From NCBI RefSeq assembly GCF_020804225.1, contig NZ_WJBI01000004.1, positions 145,646-209,645 of the forward strand: DNA of 64,000 bases, written 5' to 3'. Each line of letters starts with the position of its first letter. The stretch's first letter is position 1. The notes beneath the pieces were generated by a model, which was given only the letters and a program-made list of their open reading frames with translations, ran no database searches and was not told where the DNA came from. Positions 8,583 to 19,488 of the stretch are shown here, one piece after another. Both the position numbers and the translations under genes were made by a program. The stretch is from Methanosarcina sp. DH2. GTDB lineage: Archaea; Halobacteriota; Methanosarcinia; Methanosarcinales; Methanosarcinaceae.

Positions 8583-10337
8583 TTGCGAAACCGTGAGATT
8601 GCCGAATTGTTATATGAAACTGCTGATATTATGGAGTTCCAGCAGATTGAATGGAAACCGCGAGCCTACAGGCGGGCAGCTCAGAATATAGAAAACTTTG
8701 GTGAGGATATTGAGAAGGTCTATGAGAGAGAAGGAAAAGAGGGGCTGACAGGGATTCCGGGAGTAGGCGAATCTATTGCTGACCATATAGCCGAATACCT
8801 GGAAACCGGAAAGGTGGAAAAATTTGAAAAACTGAAAGTGAAAGCTCCTTCAGGCACTGCCGAGCTGATGGAGATCAGAGGGCTTGGAGCAAAAAAGATG
8901 AAAAGGCTTGCTGATGCGCTTGAGATAAAAACCATGTCAGACCTGAAAAATGCAGTTAATGCGCACAGGATCAGGAAGCTTGAAGGCTTCGGGGAAAAAA
9001 GCGAAGAAAATATCGCACGAGCAATTGAAAATTACGAAAAAAGCCACTCCAGAATAGCACTTGGAAAGGCACTCCCACTTGCCGAAGAAATCATATCTGC
9101 CCTGAAAACCGAACTCCAGACTAGAACTCCTAATGTTGACCTTTCGAAGATAATCTATACAGGCTCTCTGCGCAGGCTGAAAGAGACTATAGGAGATATT
9201 GATATCCTCGCAGAAGCGGAAGATAAAGAGGCAGGGAAGGTAATGAACGCTTTTGTTTCTCTTCCTGCAACAGGACAGGTTGTCTCAAAAGGGAGGACCA
9301 GAAGCAGCGTGATTCTTAAAGAAGGTCTTGGCATTGACCTGAGAGTAGTCCCTCCTGAAAGTTATGGGGCAGCTCTACAGTATTTCACGGGCTCAAAAGA
9401 ACATAATATACAACTCAGGAATATCGCCCTCAAAGAAGGTTACAAGCTTTCCGAATACGGGCTATATGCAAAAGGTTCGGGAGAACAGGTTGCAGGCAAA
9501 AGTGAAGAAGAAATCTACAGGAAGCTTGGGCTTGAGTACATTGCGCCTGAGCTCCGGGAAAACAGAGGGGAAATTAAAGCTGCAGCAAAAAATGCCCTTC
9601 CCAGGCTTGTAGATGCGGGAGATCTCAGAGGAGATTTCCATATGCATACAAACTACAGTGAAGGGAGGGAAAGCCTTGAGGTTATGATAGAAAAAGCCGA
9701 AGCTATGGGTTACGAGTATATTGCTGTCACAGACCATTCACGCTCCCAGAGAATTGCAAACGGGATGGAAATCGAAACTCTGAAAACACAGTGGAAAGAA
9801 ATCAAAGAGTTATCAAAGCGCTTCAGAATAAAAATCCTCAGAGGCTCAGAGGTTGAGATCCTTAAAGACGGAAGCCTTGACTATCCTGATGAAATCCTTA
9901 AGGAGCTTGATATCGTAGTCGGAGCTGTACACTCAGGTTTTTTCGCTTCAGAAAGAGAAATGACAGGAAGAATTGTAGCTTCCCTGGAAAATAAGCACCT
10001 TGACATACTTGCCCACCCATCAGGCAGGCTGCTCGGGAAAAGGGCGGCTTATGCTGTTAATTTCGGAAAGGTTTTTGAGGCGGCAGCGGCAGGCGGGAAA
10101 GTTATGGAGATTAACTGTCAACCCTCAAGGTTGGACCTTAACGATGAGCTTATCCTGAGGGCAAAAGACCATGGTCTGAAATTCTGTATTTCGACGGACA
10201 GCCATTCCATACCGGATCTTTCTTCCATGCGCTACGGGCTCGGGCAGGCAAGAAGGGGCTGGCTTGAAAAAGAAGACATTGTGAATACCTACCCGTACTC
10301 GAAGCTTAAGGAGGTCTTTAAAAAAATCCGGGATTGA
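8583..10337 (+). CDS. DNA polymerase X with C-terminal PHP domain
   Basis: A 584-residue family X polymerase of the bacterial/archaeal PolX-PHP type, used in gap-filling repair. Helix-hairpin-helix motifs lie near 54-64 (GIPGVGESIA) and 98-106. The catalytic core has GSLRR followed by D205 and D207, and the third aspartate D252 (GIDLRVV). The PHP domain at about 348-584 keeps metal ligands (DFHMHTNYSEG, 351-361; TDHS, 383-386; late STDSH) and probably gives 3'-5' exonuclease or phosphatase activity. The start codon is TTG at 8583. The protein aligns from its first residues with PolX N-termini, and GGGGAG lies just upstream. Confidence 0.93.
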   Translation: MRNREIAELLYETADIMEFQQIEWKPRAYRRAAQNIENFGEDIEKVYEREGKEGLTGIPGVGESIADHIAEYLETGKVEKFEKLKVKAPSGTAELMEIRGLGAKKMKRLADALEIKTMSDLKNAVNAHRIRKLEGFGEKSEENIARAIENYEKSHSRIALGKALPLAEEIISALKTELQTRTPNVDLSKIIYTGSLRRLKETIGDIDILAEAEDKEAGKVMNAFVSLPATGQVVSKGRTRSSVILKEGLGIDLRVVPPESYGAALQYFTGSKEHNIQLRNIALKEGYKLSEYGLYAKGSGEQVAGKSEEEIYRKLGLEYIAPELRENRGEIKAAAKNALPRLVDAGDLRGDFHMHTNYSEGRESLEVMIEKAEAMGYEYIAVTDHSRSQRIANGMEIETLKTQWKEIKELSKRFRIKILRGSEVEILKDGSLDYPDEILKELDIVVGAVHSGFFASEREMTGRIVASLENKHLDILAHPSGRLLGKRAAYAVNFGKVFEAAAAGGKVMEINCQPSRLDLNDELILRAKDHGLKFCISTDSHSIPDLSSMRYGLGQARRGWLEKEDIVNTYPYSKLKEVFKKIRD

Positions 10338-10549
10338 TAGGGATAATCAAAAAACAGAATCAAAAAAATCTGGCTTATCTGTAATTGATATTAAATAACA
10401 GAATTTATCTTTTTATAGGACGTGTTCCACTTCAGCAAAACCATAAATACCTTTTTATGCCAGTGCCTGAGATAGTGGGAAAACTAATAAAGGAATAAAA
10501 GTTCAAATTGATATAATACTGATTAAACAAGAGGCAAAAGGTTACAATA

Positions 10550-11812
10550 ATGGTTTCAAAGGACCTCCCCTTCACCAGAGAAAATATCCTGAAAATAATG
10601 GAGAAATATCCCACCCCTTTTCATATTTACGATGAGAAAGCCATTCGGGAGAATGCCAGAAGAATGAAATCCGCCTTTAAAGATGTTCCCGGCTTTAAGG
10701 AGTTTTTTGCCGTAAAAGCTCTCCCCAACCCCTTCATCCTTAAGATCCTTAAAGAGGAAGGTTTCGGGGCGGACTGCAGTTCCCTGCCGGAATTGATCCT
10801 TGCGGAAAAAGCAGGGATGTCCGGCGATGATATTATGTTCAGTTCCAATGATACTCCTTCTGACGAGTTTATAAAGGCAAAGGACCTTGGCGGTTTTATT
10901 AATCTTGATGATATCACCCACATCTCTTACCTGGAAGAATATGCAGGGCTCCCGGAAATCGTTTGCTTCAGATACAATCCCGGGCCCCTGAAAGAAGGAA
11001 ACGCAATCATTGGAAAACCCGAAGAGGCGAAGTACGGCTTCACCAGAGAGCAGCTTTTTGAAGGGTACAGTATCCTCAGAGACAAAGGCGTAAAGCGCTT
11101 CGGGCTGCACACAATGGTAGCCTCAAATGAACTTAATCCCGATTACTTCGTTGAAACCGCAAGGATACTCTTCGAGCTCATAGTTGAAATCTCTAAGGAG
11201 CTGGGGATAAGGTTCGAGTTCGTAAACCTCGGAGGAGGGATAGGCATACCCTACAGGCCTGAACAGGAACCGGTTTCCCTGGAAGCTGTTGCAAAGGGTG
11301 TAAAAGAAGCCTATGATGCTACGATCATAGCTAACGGGCTTGCCCCTCTCAAAGTTTATCTTGAATGCGGCAGGGTGATAACAGGTCCTTACGGTTATCT
11401 TGTCTCACAGGTCAGGCACCTCAAAAGCACATACAAAGATTACGTAGGCCTGGATTCCTGTATGGCAAACCTCATGCGTCCCGGGATGTACGGAGCCTAC
11501 CACCACATTACAGTACTCGGAAAAGAAAAGAAAGCCCCTGCCCATAAATATGATGTGACCGGCTCCCTCTGCGAAAACAATGATAAATTCGCGATCGACA
11601 GGATGCTCCCCGAAATGGAGGTAGGAGATATTCTGGCAATTCACGACGCAGGCGCGCACGGGCATGCAATGGGCTTCAATTATAATGGAAAACTTCGCTC
11701 TGCCGAACTCCTGCTTAGAGAAGATGGAAGCGTTGTACAGATCCGCAGGGCAGAGACCATTGAAGATTACTTTGCAACCCTCGATTTCGAGCAGTTGAAA
11801 GGTTTCAGGTGA
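10550..11812 (+). CDS. lysA: Diaminopimelate decarboxylase-like PLP enzyme
   Basis: A 420-residue fold-III PLP decarboxylase, probably making lysine from meso-diaminopimelate. Lys56 in FFAVKALPNP binds PLP, the glycine-rich GGGIGIPY near 228-235 binds the phosphate, ECGR is at 272-275, Cys341 contributed from the partner subunit lies in CENND, and DAGAHGHAMGFNYNG is near the end. The usual HIGSQ segment reads HTMVASNE, and CESGD reads CENND. It is therefore a divergent member and its substrate is less certain than the fold. A rho-independent-like hairpin follows at 11847. Confidence 0.8.
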   Translation: MVSKDLPFTRENILKIMEKYPTPFHIYDEKAIRENARRMKSAFKDVPGFKEFFAVKALPNPFILKILKEEGFGADCSSLPELILAEKAGMSGDDIMFSSNDTPSDEFIKAKDLGGFINLDDITHISYLEEYAGLPEIVCFRYNPGPLKEGNAIIGKPEEAKYGFTREQLFEGYSILRDKGVKRFGLHTMVASNELNPDYFVETARILFELIVEISKELGIRFEFVNLGGGIGIPYRPEQEPVSLEAVAKGVKEAYDATIIANGLAPLKVYLECGRVITGPYGYLVSQVRHLKSTYKDYVGLDSCMANLMRPGMYGAYHHITVLGKEKKAPAHKYDVTGSLCENNDKFAIDRMLPEMEVGDILAIHDAGAHGHAMGFNYNGKLRSAELLLREDGSVVQIRRAETIEDYFATLDFEQLKGFR

Positions 11813-11846
11813 ATGGCTCATCAGCATAATAGTAAGTAAAAATAGC

Positions 11847-11893
11847 AAAAGGTGGAGAATAATCTCGATTTTTTAAAATCCACCTTTTCTTTT
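11847..11893 (+). terminator. Hairpin terminator after lysA-like gene
   Basis: A perfect 10-bp stem, AAAAGGTGGA (11847-11856) with TCCACCTTTT (11879-11888), encloses a 22-base loop and runs into a T-rich tail. It lies between the converging lysA-like and DUF2148 genes and could end transcription from the plus strand. Confidence 0.65.
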
Positions 11894-11973
11894 GTGAATT
11901 CGTTTTTCCTTTTGCGGGTTTATTTTATTCAATGCCGGCATTTAACGACTTATTAAGGAATATCGATTTTTAT

Positions 11974-12528
11974 TTAGGGTTTTCTTGTGGATTCCCTGTC
12001 AAAAAAAACATTTTTCCCTTTAATGCTGAGCGGAATTCCCATTGCCACGTCTGCATCGATCATCTCAAAATAACAGGAAGCAGCCCCTGCAGAATACATG
12101 ATCCGGTTGTCGATGCAGAGGTCCTTTGCCTTTGCAGCAGCCGATCCCACGGCAATCCCGAGGTCCAGGTACTTGATCATGCACTGGGGACCGAGGAACT
12201 CTTTCCGCACTTTTTCGTGTTCAAGCATCTTTTTACAGGTTTCAAAACCGCATGCTCCGCAGTCAAGGTTGCCTACACCTGAGGCTTTCAGGCCTATAAG
12301 GACAATTGCGCCCGCGTCCCTTACATTCTTTGCGTCCCTGATTAGAAACTTAAGGTCTTTGATTTCACTCAGCTCTTCCATCCTGCTGGCAAGTTCTGAT
12401 TTTTCTTCAGGGGAAAGGAGGCAGGTCACAATATCGTCAATACCTTTGCCTTTCGGAGCTGTCCGGGCCGCGGTGAGTATTATTTTTGCAAGCATTTCAA
12501 TGGATTCGAGTTCAGGGTTTAATTTCAT
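11974..12528 (-). CDS. DUF2148 iron-sulfur (ferredoxin-like) protein
   Basis: A 184-residue protein of the DUF2148 family, found in anaerobic archaea and bacteria, with no known reaction. The cysteine cluster DCGACGFETCKKM near residues 89-101, plus Cys115 in GPQCM, can hold one [4Fe-4S] cluster in the style of CO dehydrogenase or corrinoid Fe-S proteins (C-G-x-C-G-x3-C). The N-terminal third is helical. It converges on the lysA-like gene and diverges from the winged-helix gene at 12627. Confidence 0.8.
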   Translation of the reverse strand: MKLNPELESIEMLAKIILTAARTAPKGKGIDDIVTCLLSPEEKSELASRMEELSEIKDLKFLIRDAKNVRDAGAIVLIGLKASGVGNLDCGACGFETCKKMLEHEKVRKEFLGPQCMIKYLDLGIAVGSAAAKAKDLCIDNRIMYSAGAASCYFEMIDADVAMGIPLSIKGKNVFFDRESTRKP

Positions 12529-12626
12529 GCGGAGAAATTGGAAACTATTCTATAAATAGGTGAATCCGGGATGAGTCTATCCCACAAACTTATTTACATA
12601 TTCAAGTCGATATATTAAAGACTACC

Positions 12627-12965
12627 ATGACTCCCGAAGAAGCTGCAAAAAGAAAAAAAGAATGGGTCGCAAAGATGAAGCAGGAAGGCAAAATGAAAGA
12701 GAACATGAGCGAAGACCATAAGACCGTCCTGAATGCGCTCCAGAACCCTGCCCGGAGAAAAATCCTTAAAGCCCTTGAAAGGCGCAGGATGTCCCTTGAA
12801 GAAATCAAAGCAGAGTTCAAGCTCACTGATTACCAGGCACGCTACAACCTGAATATGCTTGAAAGCACCCTCTGTATCGAAAAGGAGGACAGCGAGGAAT
12901 CTACATATTATGTCCTGACCCCACGGGGAGAAGGGTATGTAGAAAATGTGGAGTTGAAGAAGTAA
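12627..12965 (+). CDS. Small winged-helix (ArsR-like) protein
   Basis: A 112-residue protein with a basic N-terminal helix (residues 1-30) and an ArsR-like winged helix at about 32-105. The recognition region reads LEEIKAEFKLTDYQARYNLNMLE and the wing is STYYVLTPRGEGYVE. It is probably a DNA-binding regulator of unknown target. No metal-binding cysteine pair of classical ArsR is present. The sequence before the start (tatattaaagactacc) suggests a short or absent leader. Confidence 0.75.
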   Translation: MTPEEAAKRKKEWVAKMKQEGKMKENMSEDHKTVLNALQNPARRKILKALERRRMSLEEIKAEFKLTDYQARYNLNMLESTLCIEKEDSEESTYYVLTPRGEGYVENVELKK

Positions 12966-13320
12966 AACAGACTGACCCGAAAAGGGATTCCGTTTTTAGC
13001 TCCATAAGCAATAAAAACAAAACATATAAACCTAAAACCTTTTTTTTGTAAGCATTTTTCTAGCCATGACAATAGCAGAAAACTCAAGATCCGAGTTTTT
13101 CTTGAAAATCAGAGGCGAAAATAAGTGTTCAGCCAGTGAAAAAAAATCATTCAAACGACTTATCACTCAGAATGAGACATTTTTCATAGGAACCCGTCAT
13201 TCAGAATGGGAATCTAATTCCGATTTCAAAAGATAGATTCAAAAAAGTATTTATAATGCCCAGGGTAAGGAACTGTCAGATTCTTCCCGGACGTCAAAAA
13301 AGATCTAATTTTAGCGGATT
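12966..13320. other. Intergenic region between converging genes
   Basis: 355 bp. A 56-codon open frame (13066-13236) starts with ATG but lacks a ribosome site and any recognisable composition. I do not call it. Two short imperfect repeats (CAGAATGAGA, CAGAATGGGA) lie inside it. No RNA gene is recognised. Confidence 0.4.
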
Positions 13321-15002
<1,682 letters not shown>

Positions 15003-15281
15003 TCAGGCATTTACTGCCTTGCTGAAGACATCGATAAACTCGTCACACTGAGCAACAATGATTGCTGCCGTTTCCTTTAAAACCAGAATCGGGTCTGATC
15101 CATCGGTTTTGAGGTAAAGGATAGGGTCGCTGATGCTCACATGTTTCATGTCGTAAAAAGCCGCTTCAACCCTTTCATCTTTAATCAGGAGGTCCTTAAG
15201 AAGATTGAGAAGGGTATGAGTTTCGCCTCTGAGCTCAACTTCGAGCTCGTTATTTGTTTTGGTAATGATGTTCAGTTCCAT
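15003..15281 (-). CDS. rpoL: DNA-directed RNA polymerase subunit L
   Basis: A 92-residue Rpb11/RpoL-type subunit that pairs with subunit D to nucleate RNA polymerase assembly. The family pattern is clear: a short N-terminal strand, the helix HTLLNLLKDLLIKDERVEAAFYDMKHVSISDPILYL-type core, and a final amphipathic helix. AGGTGG sits six bases before the ATG. It is the last gene of the minus-strand cluster hpt, dph2, METTL5-like, csl4, rpoL, a grouping seen in other archaea. Confidence 0.93.
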   Translation of the reverse strand: MELNIITKTNNELEVELRGETHTLLNLLKDLLIKDERVEAAFYDMKHVSISDPILYLKTDGSDPILVLKETAAIIVAQCDEFIDVFSKAVNA

Positions 15282-15393
15282 TGGTGACCACCTGTAAATG
15301 GTGAATAAAATAATCGGTTATAACAGCTGCCATAAAGGCATGATCCGCCATAAAATGCCGAAACCTGCATAAAGTAAGATGGGAAAGAGAAAT

Positions 15394-16467
15394 TTACTGG
15401 ATTCCTTTCCCGTACTCGGTTGAGATTTTACGGGTTTCAGTCATATTGCATACCGGGCATTTAAGCTTTTTCCCTTCCAGCACAAGTTCTCCTCTGCAGT
15501 TTGAGCAGTAAGCTTTTACAACTCCAAGAGAATCTTCGGCTGTAGTGAGGCGCAATCTATCAACATCAATGACTCGGGTTTTTATGATATCAGACGGTCT
15601 GAACTCATCTGACAGTCTCTTGACATAGGAGTCCCTTACATTTGAAACGTGGATATCCCCGGACCTTGTGTTGACAATTTCCCTGTTTTCTTTTCCTTCA
15701 ATTCCTGCAACTTCCACCATTGCCCCGGACTCGCGGACGTCAGTGATCCTGCCGTAAATTATGTCCCCTACTTTCAGTATATTTGGAGTAAGGGTATTTG
15801 GCTTAACCGAGACTACTCTGGCTTTTCTGTCAATGAGTACATTGCCAGTAGCAGTAGAATAAATGTCTCCAGCAATTGTTGCTGTTCCAGGGCCTGGTTT
15901 GAATTCTTCTGTAGTTCCGACAAGTTCCCCCGGAAGAACAAAACCTCCTTTTTCAAGGTCTTCTTCCGATTTCACAGCTTCCCCGGCAGGCGGCCTGGAA
16001 CCCGGCATTTCCTTCCGATCTCTGGGACCTTTCTTGGGGTATGGAAATCTCCTCTTTTTGTTAGGGTCGCCTTTGAACTGGTCCTTTGACTGGTCTCTTG
16101 AGTGTCCCCTGAACTGGTCTCTGGGCTGATCTCGAGATTGATCTCTGGGCTGATCTCGAGATTGATCTCTGGGCTGGTCTCGAGATTGATCTCTGGGCTG
16201 ATCTCGAGATTGATCTCTGGGCTGGTCTCGGGGTTGACGACTTTTAAACTGGTCCCTGGACTGGCCTTTAAATTGATCTCTGGGCTGATCTCGAGACTGG
16301 TCTCTTGGCTGGCTTTTAAACTGGTCTCGGGATTGGTCCCTTTGCTGGCCTTTAAACTGATCCCTGTTTTCTGCAGTTGCTGGAACCGGCTTTTCGGCAA
16401 CGGATTTTCCTTCACCAGGACTTGTTAATTTTTTCCTGGTAGTCTTATTTTTTCTAATTCTAATCAT
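15394..16467 (-). CDS. csl4: Exosome RNA-binding subunit Csl4 with RDQ-repeat arm
   Basis: A 357-residue Csl4, the cap subunit that feeds RNA to the archaeal exosome. Normal Csl4 proteins have about 180-200 residues. Here the family domain starts only at about residue 175 (KGGFVLPGELVGTTEEF). It is followed by an S1 domain (about 232-310) and a zinc ribbon (Cys321, Cys324, Cys337, Cys340). The extra N-terminal part has a basic start, then an RDQ-rich repeat at residues 35-130 (RDQSRDQPRDQ, with FKG/FKS variants), and a basic linker. The arm is probably disordered and may bind RNA. GAGGG lies just before the ATG. Confidence 0.92.
   Translation of the reverse strand: MIRIRKNKTTRKKLTSPGEGKSVAEKPVPATAENRDQFKGQQRDQSRDQFKSQPRDQSRDQPRDQFKGQSRDQFKSRQPRDQPRDQSRDQPRDQSRDQPRDQSRDQPRDQSRDQPRDQFRGHSRDQSKDQFKGDPNKKRRFPYPKKGPRDRKEMPGSRPPAGEAVKSEEDLEKGGFVLPGELVGTTEEFKPGPGTATIAGDIYSTATGNVLIDRKARVVSVKPNTLTPNILKVGDIIYGRITDVRESGAMVEVAGIEGKENREIVNTRSGDIHVSNVRDSYVKRLSDEFRPSDIIKTRVIDVDRLRLTTAEDSLGVVKAYCSNCRGELVLEGKKLKCPVCNMTETRKISTEYGKGIQ
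16078..16365 (-). repeat. RDQ-coding repeat tract in csl4
   Basis: About 290 bases of 12/24-nt repeats (core units such as GATCTCTGGGCTG and GATCTCGAGATTG on the plus strand) encode RDQSRDQP and RDQFKGQ. Copies between about 16125 and 16235 are nearly identical, which points to recent expansion by slippage. The reading frame is preserved throughout. Confidence 0.9.
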
Positions 16468-16485
16468 GATCCCTCATTCTAATTA

Positions 16486-16498
16486 TCACTATTAGTGA
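16486..16498 (-). promoter_or_regulatory. Palindrome at the csl4 promoter
   Basis: The perfect palindrome TCACTA-T-TAGTGA lies about 20 bases before the csl4 ATG, abutting a TATATATA stretch (16497-16507), with a second TATA-like box at about 16513-16522. The site would overlap the probable transcription start, so it is placed like an operator. No regulator can be named. Confidence 0.35.
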
Positions 16499-16684
16499 AT
16501 ATATATAGTCGTTATAAATAGTCACTGTCTTATTTTTTTCAGTAATCGTTATAGAGCTTTTGGCGGAAATTGAACCCATTTGATTGCCCATTTAAGGAAT
16601 AGGAACCATCTATTCCCATATTTTCATAGATTTATTATTCCCTTCTGGCAGTGTGTACAGTTCAGTGCATACAGAAGGAATTAT

Positions 16685-16759
16685 CGTAAGTATCCATCGT
16701 AAGTATCCATCGTAAGTATCCATCGTAAGTATCCATCGTAAGTATCCATCGTAAGTATT
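16685..16759. repeat. 13-nt tandem array upstream of csl4
   Basis: Five exact copies of cgtaagtatccat and a partial sixth lie in the 475-bp space between csl4 and the methyltransferase gene, both on the minus strand. No other element is seen in this space apart from the csl4 promoter region. The array is downstream of the methyltransferase stop and about 200 bases before the csl4 start. Confidence 0.9.
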
Positions 16760-16942
16760 TATCCAAGGTTATGTATCTCGATGTGATTATTTACGCTATG
16801 TATTTATTCTCTACGTTACGGATTTATTCGCTATGTTATAACCTGTTCTCTATTCAATGAGTTATGGATTCCGCCTTTTAAATAGGAACCTGAAGGTGAA
16901 AGCTGTAAAACATGACGCCTAAATGACTCGTGAACCCGGGCC

Positions 16943-17536
16943 TTATTCATGAACAGCAATTCTGTAAATCTCTACTTCAATAATCTCTCTTTCTTTTTGA
17001 TGAAAGTCGAAAGTCCTTTTTATAGGGAATTTCGCAACATAAGAGTGTGTAATGACCGCAGGCTTAATGAACTTTTGGATAAAAGCAAGGCTTCCGCGGT
17101 TGTGGATGGAATATATTACCTCACTTGTTCTTAATGCTGACGAAAGAAAGGGTCTGTCTCTGCCTTTAACTCTTGCCCCGAACGGAGGGTTCATAAGGGT
17201 GGTTTTTACGCGTTCTGAGACTTCCGTAATATCGGAGCAAACGAATTCAACCTCCACTCCGAGCTTCTCGGCATTTTTTTTTGCAACCTTAAGCGCCTTT
17301 GAGTCCGCATCATATCCCAGAACCTTCCTGGCTCCCAGAATTTTTGCCCCTATTGCAAGAATGCCTGTACCGCAGCCCAGATCCTGAACTGATTCGTCAA
17401 GGTCTCCCTGCATGTAAGCGAAATGGAGTATTTCCGCAGCAAGAAGGGAAGGAGTCTGGTATTGCTCCAGCTCAAGTTCGGGATTGGAAAAACCTTCTAT
17501 TTCTTCAAGCAGTATTTCAAGTTTTCTCTGTTTCAT
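16943..17536 (-). CDS. METTL5-like RNA N6-adenine methyltransferase
   Basis: A 197-residue class I SAM methyltransferase. DLGCGTG (near residue 55) binds SAM, YDAD follows, and NPPFG is the N6-amine catalytic motif. The N-terminus KQRKLEILLEEIEGFSNPELELEQYQT-type layout matches METTL5, the enzyme that methylates one adenine of small-subunit rRNA in eukaryotes, so an rRNA target is likely. A TTG at 17560 would add eight residues. The ATG at 17536 matches the family start and is preferred. It lies within the hpt-dph2-csl4-rpoL cluster. Confidence 0.82.
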   Translation of the reverse strand: MKQRKLEILLEEIEGFSNPELELEQYQTPSLLAAEILHFAYMQGDLDESVQDLGCGTGILAIGAKILGARKVLGYDADSKALKVAKKNAEKLGVEVEFVCSDITEVSERVKTTLMNPPFGARVKGRDRPFLSSALRTSEVIYSIHNRGSLAFIQKFIKPAVITHSYVAKFPIKRTFDFHQKEREIIEVEIYRIAVHE

Positions 17537-17568
17537 ATCTTTTGAATTTTCTATGTTCAATCTTTTGA

Positions 17569-17652
17569 GCTTTTATGCTTCACAACTTTTGCGCTTTTTA
17601 TGCTTCACAACTTTTGCGCTTTTTATGCTTCACATCTTTTGCGCTTTCTCTG
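17569..17652. repeat. 25-nt tandem repeat between dph2 and the methyltransferase gene
   Basis: Three full copies and part of a fourth of a 24-25-base unit (core cttcacaacttttgcgc) fill the 110-bp gap downstream of dph2 and upstream of the methyltransferase ATG. The unit would be transcribed in the leader of the methyltransferase mRNA. Confidence 0.9.
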
Positions 17653-17671
17653 TTTTATACCTGGTAAAAGG

Positions 17672-18679
17672 TTATACAGGTTCTTCAGTAATTTCGTCCA
17701 GCACAAGTTTTTCCCATTCGCGTTCTCCAAGCACGATCTCAAATTCTTGTGGCGTCAGCATAGGGGAAGGAAAACGCCCCACTTCGTCCACAGCAAGCCT
17801 GGGACAGGCAGTGTTTACGAAAGCATCCACCTTGAACTGAAGTAGCTGGTCCGGGGTTACGAGATCGATAAGGATCAGGTGTGCTTCTTTTCCATGCTTT
17901 TTTGCGAGTTCTTTCAGGGAAGAGGCAAGTCCCATCCTCTTCTGCCCGTTTTTGCTTGAGACAATGATCCCGAAAACCTGTGCATCCAGAGATTTTGCAA
18001 TTACCGCACTGCGCTGGCGGAGAACCCTTGAAGGGTCAACCTCACGAACCTCTCCGGAAAACGGGTCAGCTGCAAGGACACGCCTTTTTGTGGAAAGAGC
18101 TACCCCAAGGGGATGGAAGTCACCGCTTCCGATATAAAGGTACTCATCACAATCTTCATCCCTCGCTGCCGAAAAATTGCAGCCGAGCACCTGTCCTGCA
18201 TAGGCAATCCTTGAATCTCCACGCCCGATAACGCAGATCTTTCCCCGTTTCTCGAGCACACTGCATGCATCAGGAAGCTTATGGGCATGCTGGACAGTGG
18301 TTATCAGGCCTATTCTCTCTCCTTTAAGTTCCGGGACAGCCTTTTCAACAACAGGCCGGACATCAATAGATGATCGTGTTTCAATAAAGTACACTTTATC
18401 CGAAAGCTTAACGTCTTCAAGTTCCGCATGCCCGAAGTGGAAAAGAATATCAACGTGATCAAGGAGAGTCCTGTCCAGGTCACACGCCCCAAAGCACGGG
18501 TCTCCTGAGATGATAATTTCAGCTCCGGTAGCCTCCTCAACGGCTTTCGCAAGTCCCGGGCCTTTGCGCTTCAGCCCTTCGGGGAACTGAAAGCCCACAA
18601 GCTTTGCTTTCGTATCCTTTATTACGCTGATTATATAGTCAGGCCTTAAATCGAATGCTTCACTGATTCCCAAAGACAT
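17672..18679 (-). CDS. dph2: Diphthamide biosynthesis enzyme Dph2
   Basis: A 335-residue non-canonical radical-SAM enzyme that transfers the 3-amino-3-carboxypropyl group of SAM to a histidine of elongation factor 2. The three cluster cysteines expected for archaeal Dph2 are seen in [13 protein letters not shown] and NTACPR, one per domain. The ATG at 18679 is chosen because GGAG lies about nine bases upstream; a GTG at 18694 would add five residues. The start overlaps the end of hpt by 20 bases, so the two are translationally coupled. Confidence 0.93.
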   Translation of the reverse strand: MSLGISEAFDLRPDYIISVIKDTKAKLVGFQFPEGLKRKGPGLAKAVEEATGAEIIISGDPCFGACDLDRTLLDHVDILFHFGHAELEDVKLSDKVYFIETRSSIDVRPVVEKAVPELKGERIGLITTVQHAHKLPDACSVLEKRGKICVIGRGDSRIAYAGQVLGCNFSAARDEDCDEYLYIGSGDFHPLGVALSTKRRVLAADPFSGEVREVDPSRVLRQRSAVIAKSLDAQVFGIIVSSKNGQKRMGLASSLKELAKKHGKEAHLILIDLVTPDQLLQFKVDAFVNTACPRLAVDEVGRFPSPMLTPQEFEIVLGEREWEKLVLDEITEEPV

Positions 18680-19229
18680 TCTTAATCTCCACACCCTTCT
18701 CGCTCACATCAATTGTGACGAGAATCTTGGGTTCAACCCCGAGTTCCTTCAGCTTAAGATAGCCGTCTCCACGCCCTATAACGGAAATTACATCCGTTAC
18801 CTCAACGCCCATAATTTTTAGCGCCCTTACGAGTGCAAGAAGTGTACCACCTGTACTGATAACGTCATCAACGATAATTATTCTGTCTCCCTTTTTGAGC
18901 CCGTTTATATAGAGGACGCCCTTAGAATATCCTGTGCTCTGGGAAAGTTCCACCTCTCCTTCAAGGAAGTAGGGCCTTTTCCGAACAATAGTAAGAGAGA
19001 TTCCGGTTTTCAGGGAGAGGGCATTTGCAACCGGGATCCCCATAGCTTCCACAGTCAGGATAGTGTCAACATTCATATCTGCTATCTTTGTGATGTAATC
19101 GGAAATCTCTTCTACCATATGGGGATCTATGGAAGGTACACCATCAGAAATAGGATGGATAAAATAATTGTATTCACCCCGCTTGATCACAGGGGAATTA
19201 ATCAGTGACTCTCTAAGTCTTTCAAGCAT
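18660..19229 (-). CDS. hpt: Hypoxanthine/guanine phosphoribosyltransferase
   Basis: A 189-residue purine salvage enzyme that joins hypoxanthine or guanine to PRPP. The PRPP-binding motif [13 protein letters not shown] is near residue 117. The N-terminal [15 protein letters not shown] block is typical of the archaeal APRT-like HPRT group. The ATG at 19229 is preferred over a TTG nine codons earlier, as AGGT lies about ten bases upstream. It is the first gene of the cluster and overlaps dph2. Confidence 0.92.
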   Translation of the reverse strand: MLERLRESLINSPVIKRGEYNYFIHPISDGVPSIDPHMVEEISDYITKIADMNVDTILTVEAMGIPVANALSLKTGISLTIVRKRPYFLEGEVELSQSTGYSKGVLYINGLKKGDRIIIVDDVISTGGTLLALVRALKIMGVEVTDVISVIGRGDGYLKLKELGVEPKILVTIDVSEKGVEIKNVFGNQ

Positions 19230-19488
19230 GGTTTTAACCTTTTTTTGGCTATTCAATATTCCGAGAAGTAAAAAATCCTGAAATCATATCCTGCAACCTC
19301 GAATATACTGTCTCCCGAAGAAGATGCAGATATACAAACATGCTACCTGGAAAGATAAATCGATTTCAGGAAACATTGAGGTACTTGATATAGCTTTGGT
19401 TTTTCCAGATGCCATTTCTACTTACATCCGGGATGCAGGGGAATTTGTAATAAATAGTTAAGTCAGTGTTAATAAATTTAAGGATAAT

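Noticed and set aside
13066-13236. A 56-codon open frame after the winged-helix gene
   Set aside because: It has an ATG but no ribosome site, no hydrophobic or domain pattern, and composition like intergenic DNA.
16685-16759. CRISPR array
   Set aside because: Units are 13 bases and contiguous, with no spacers. No cas genes are present. It is a plain tandem repeat.
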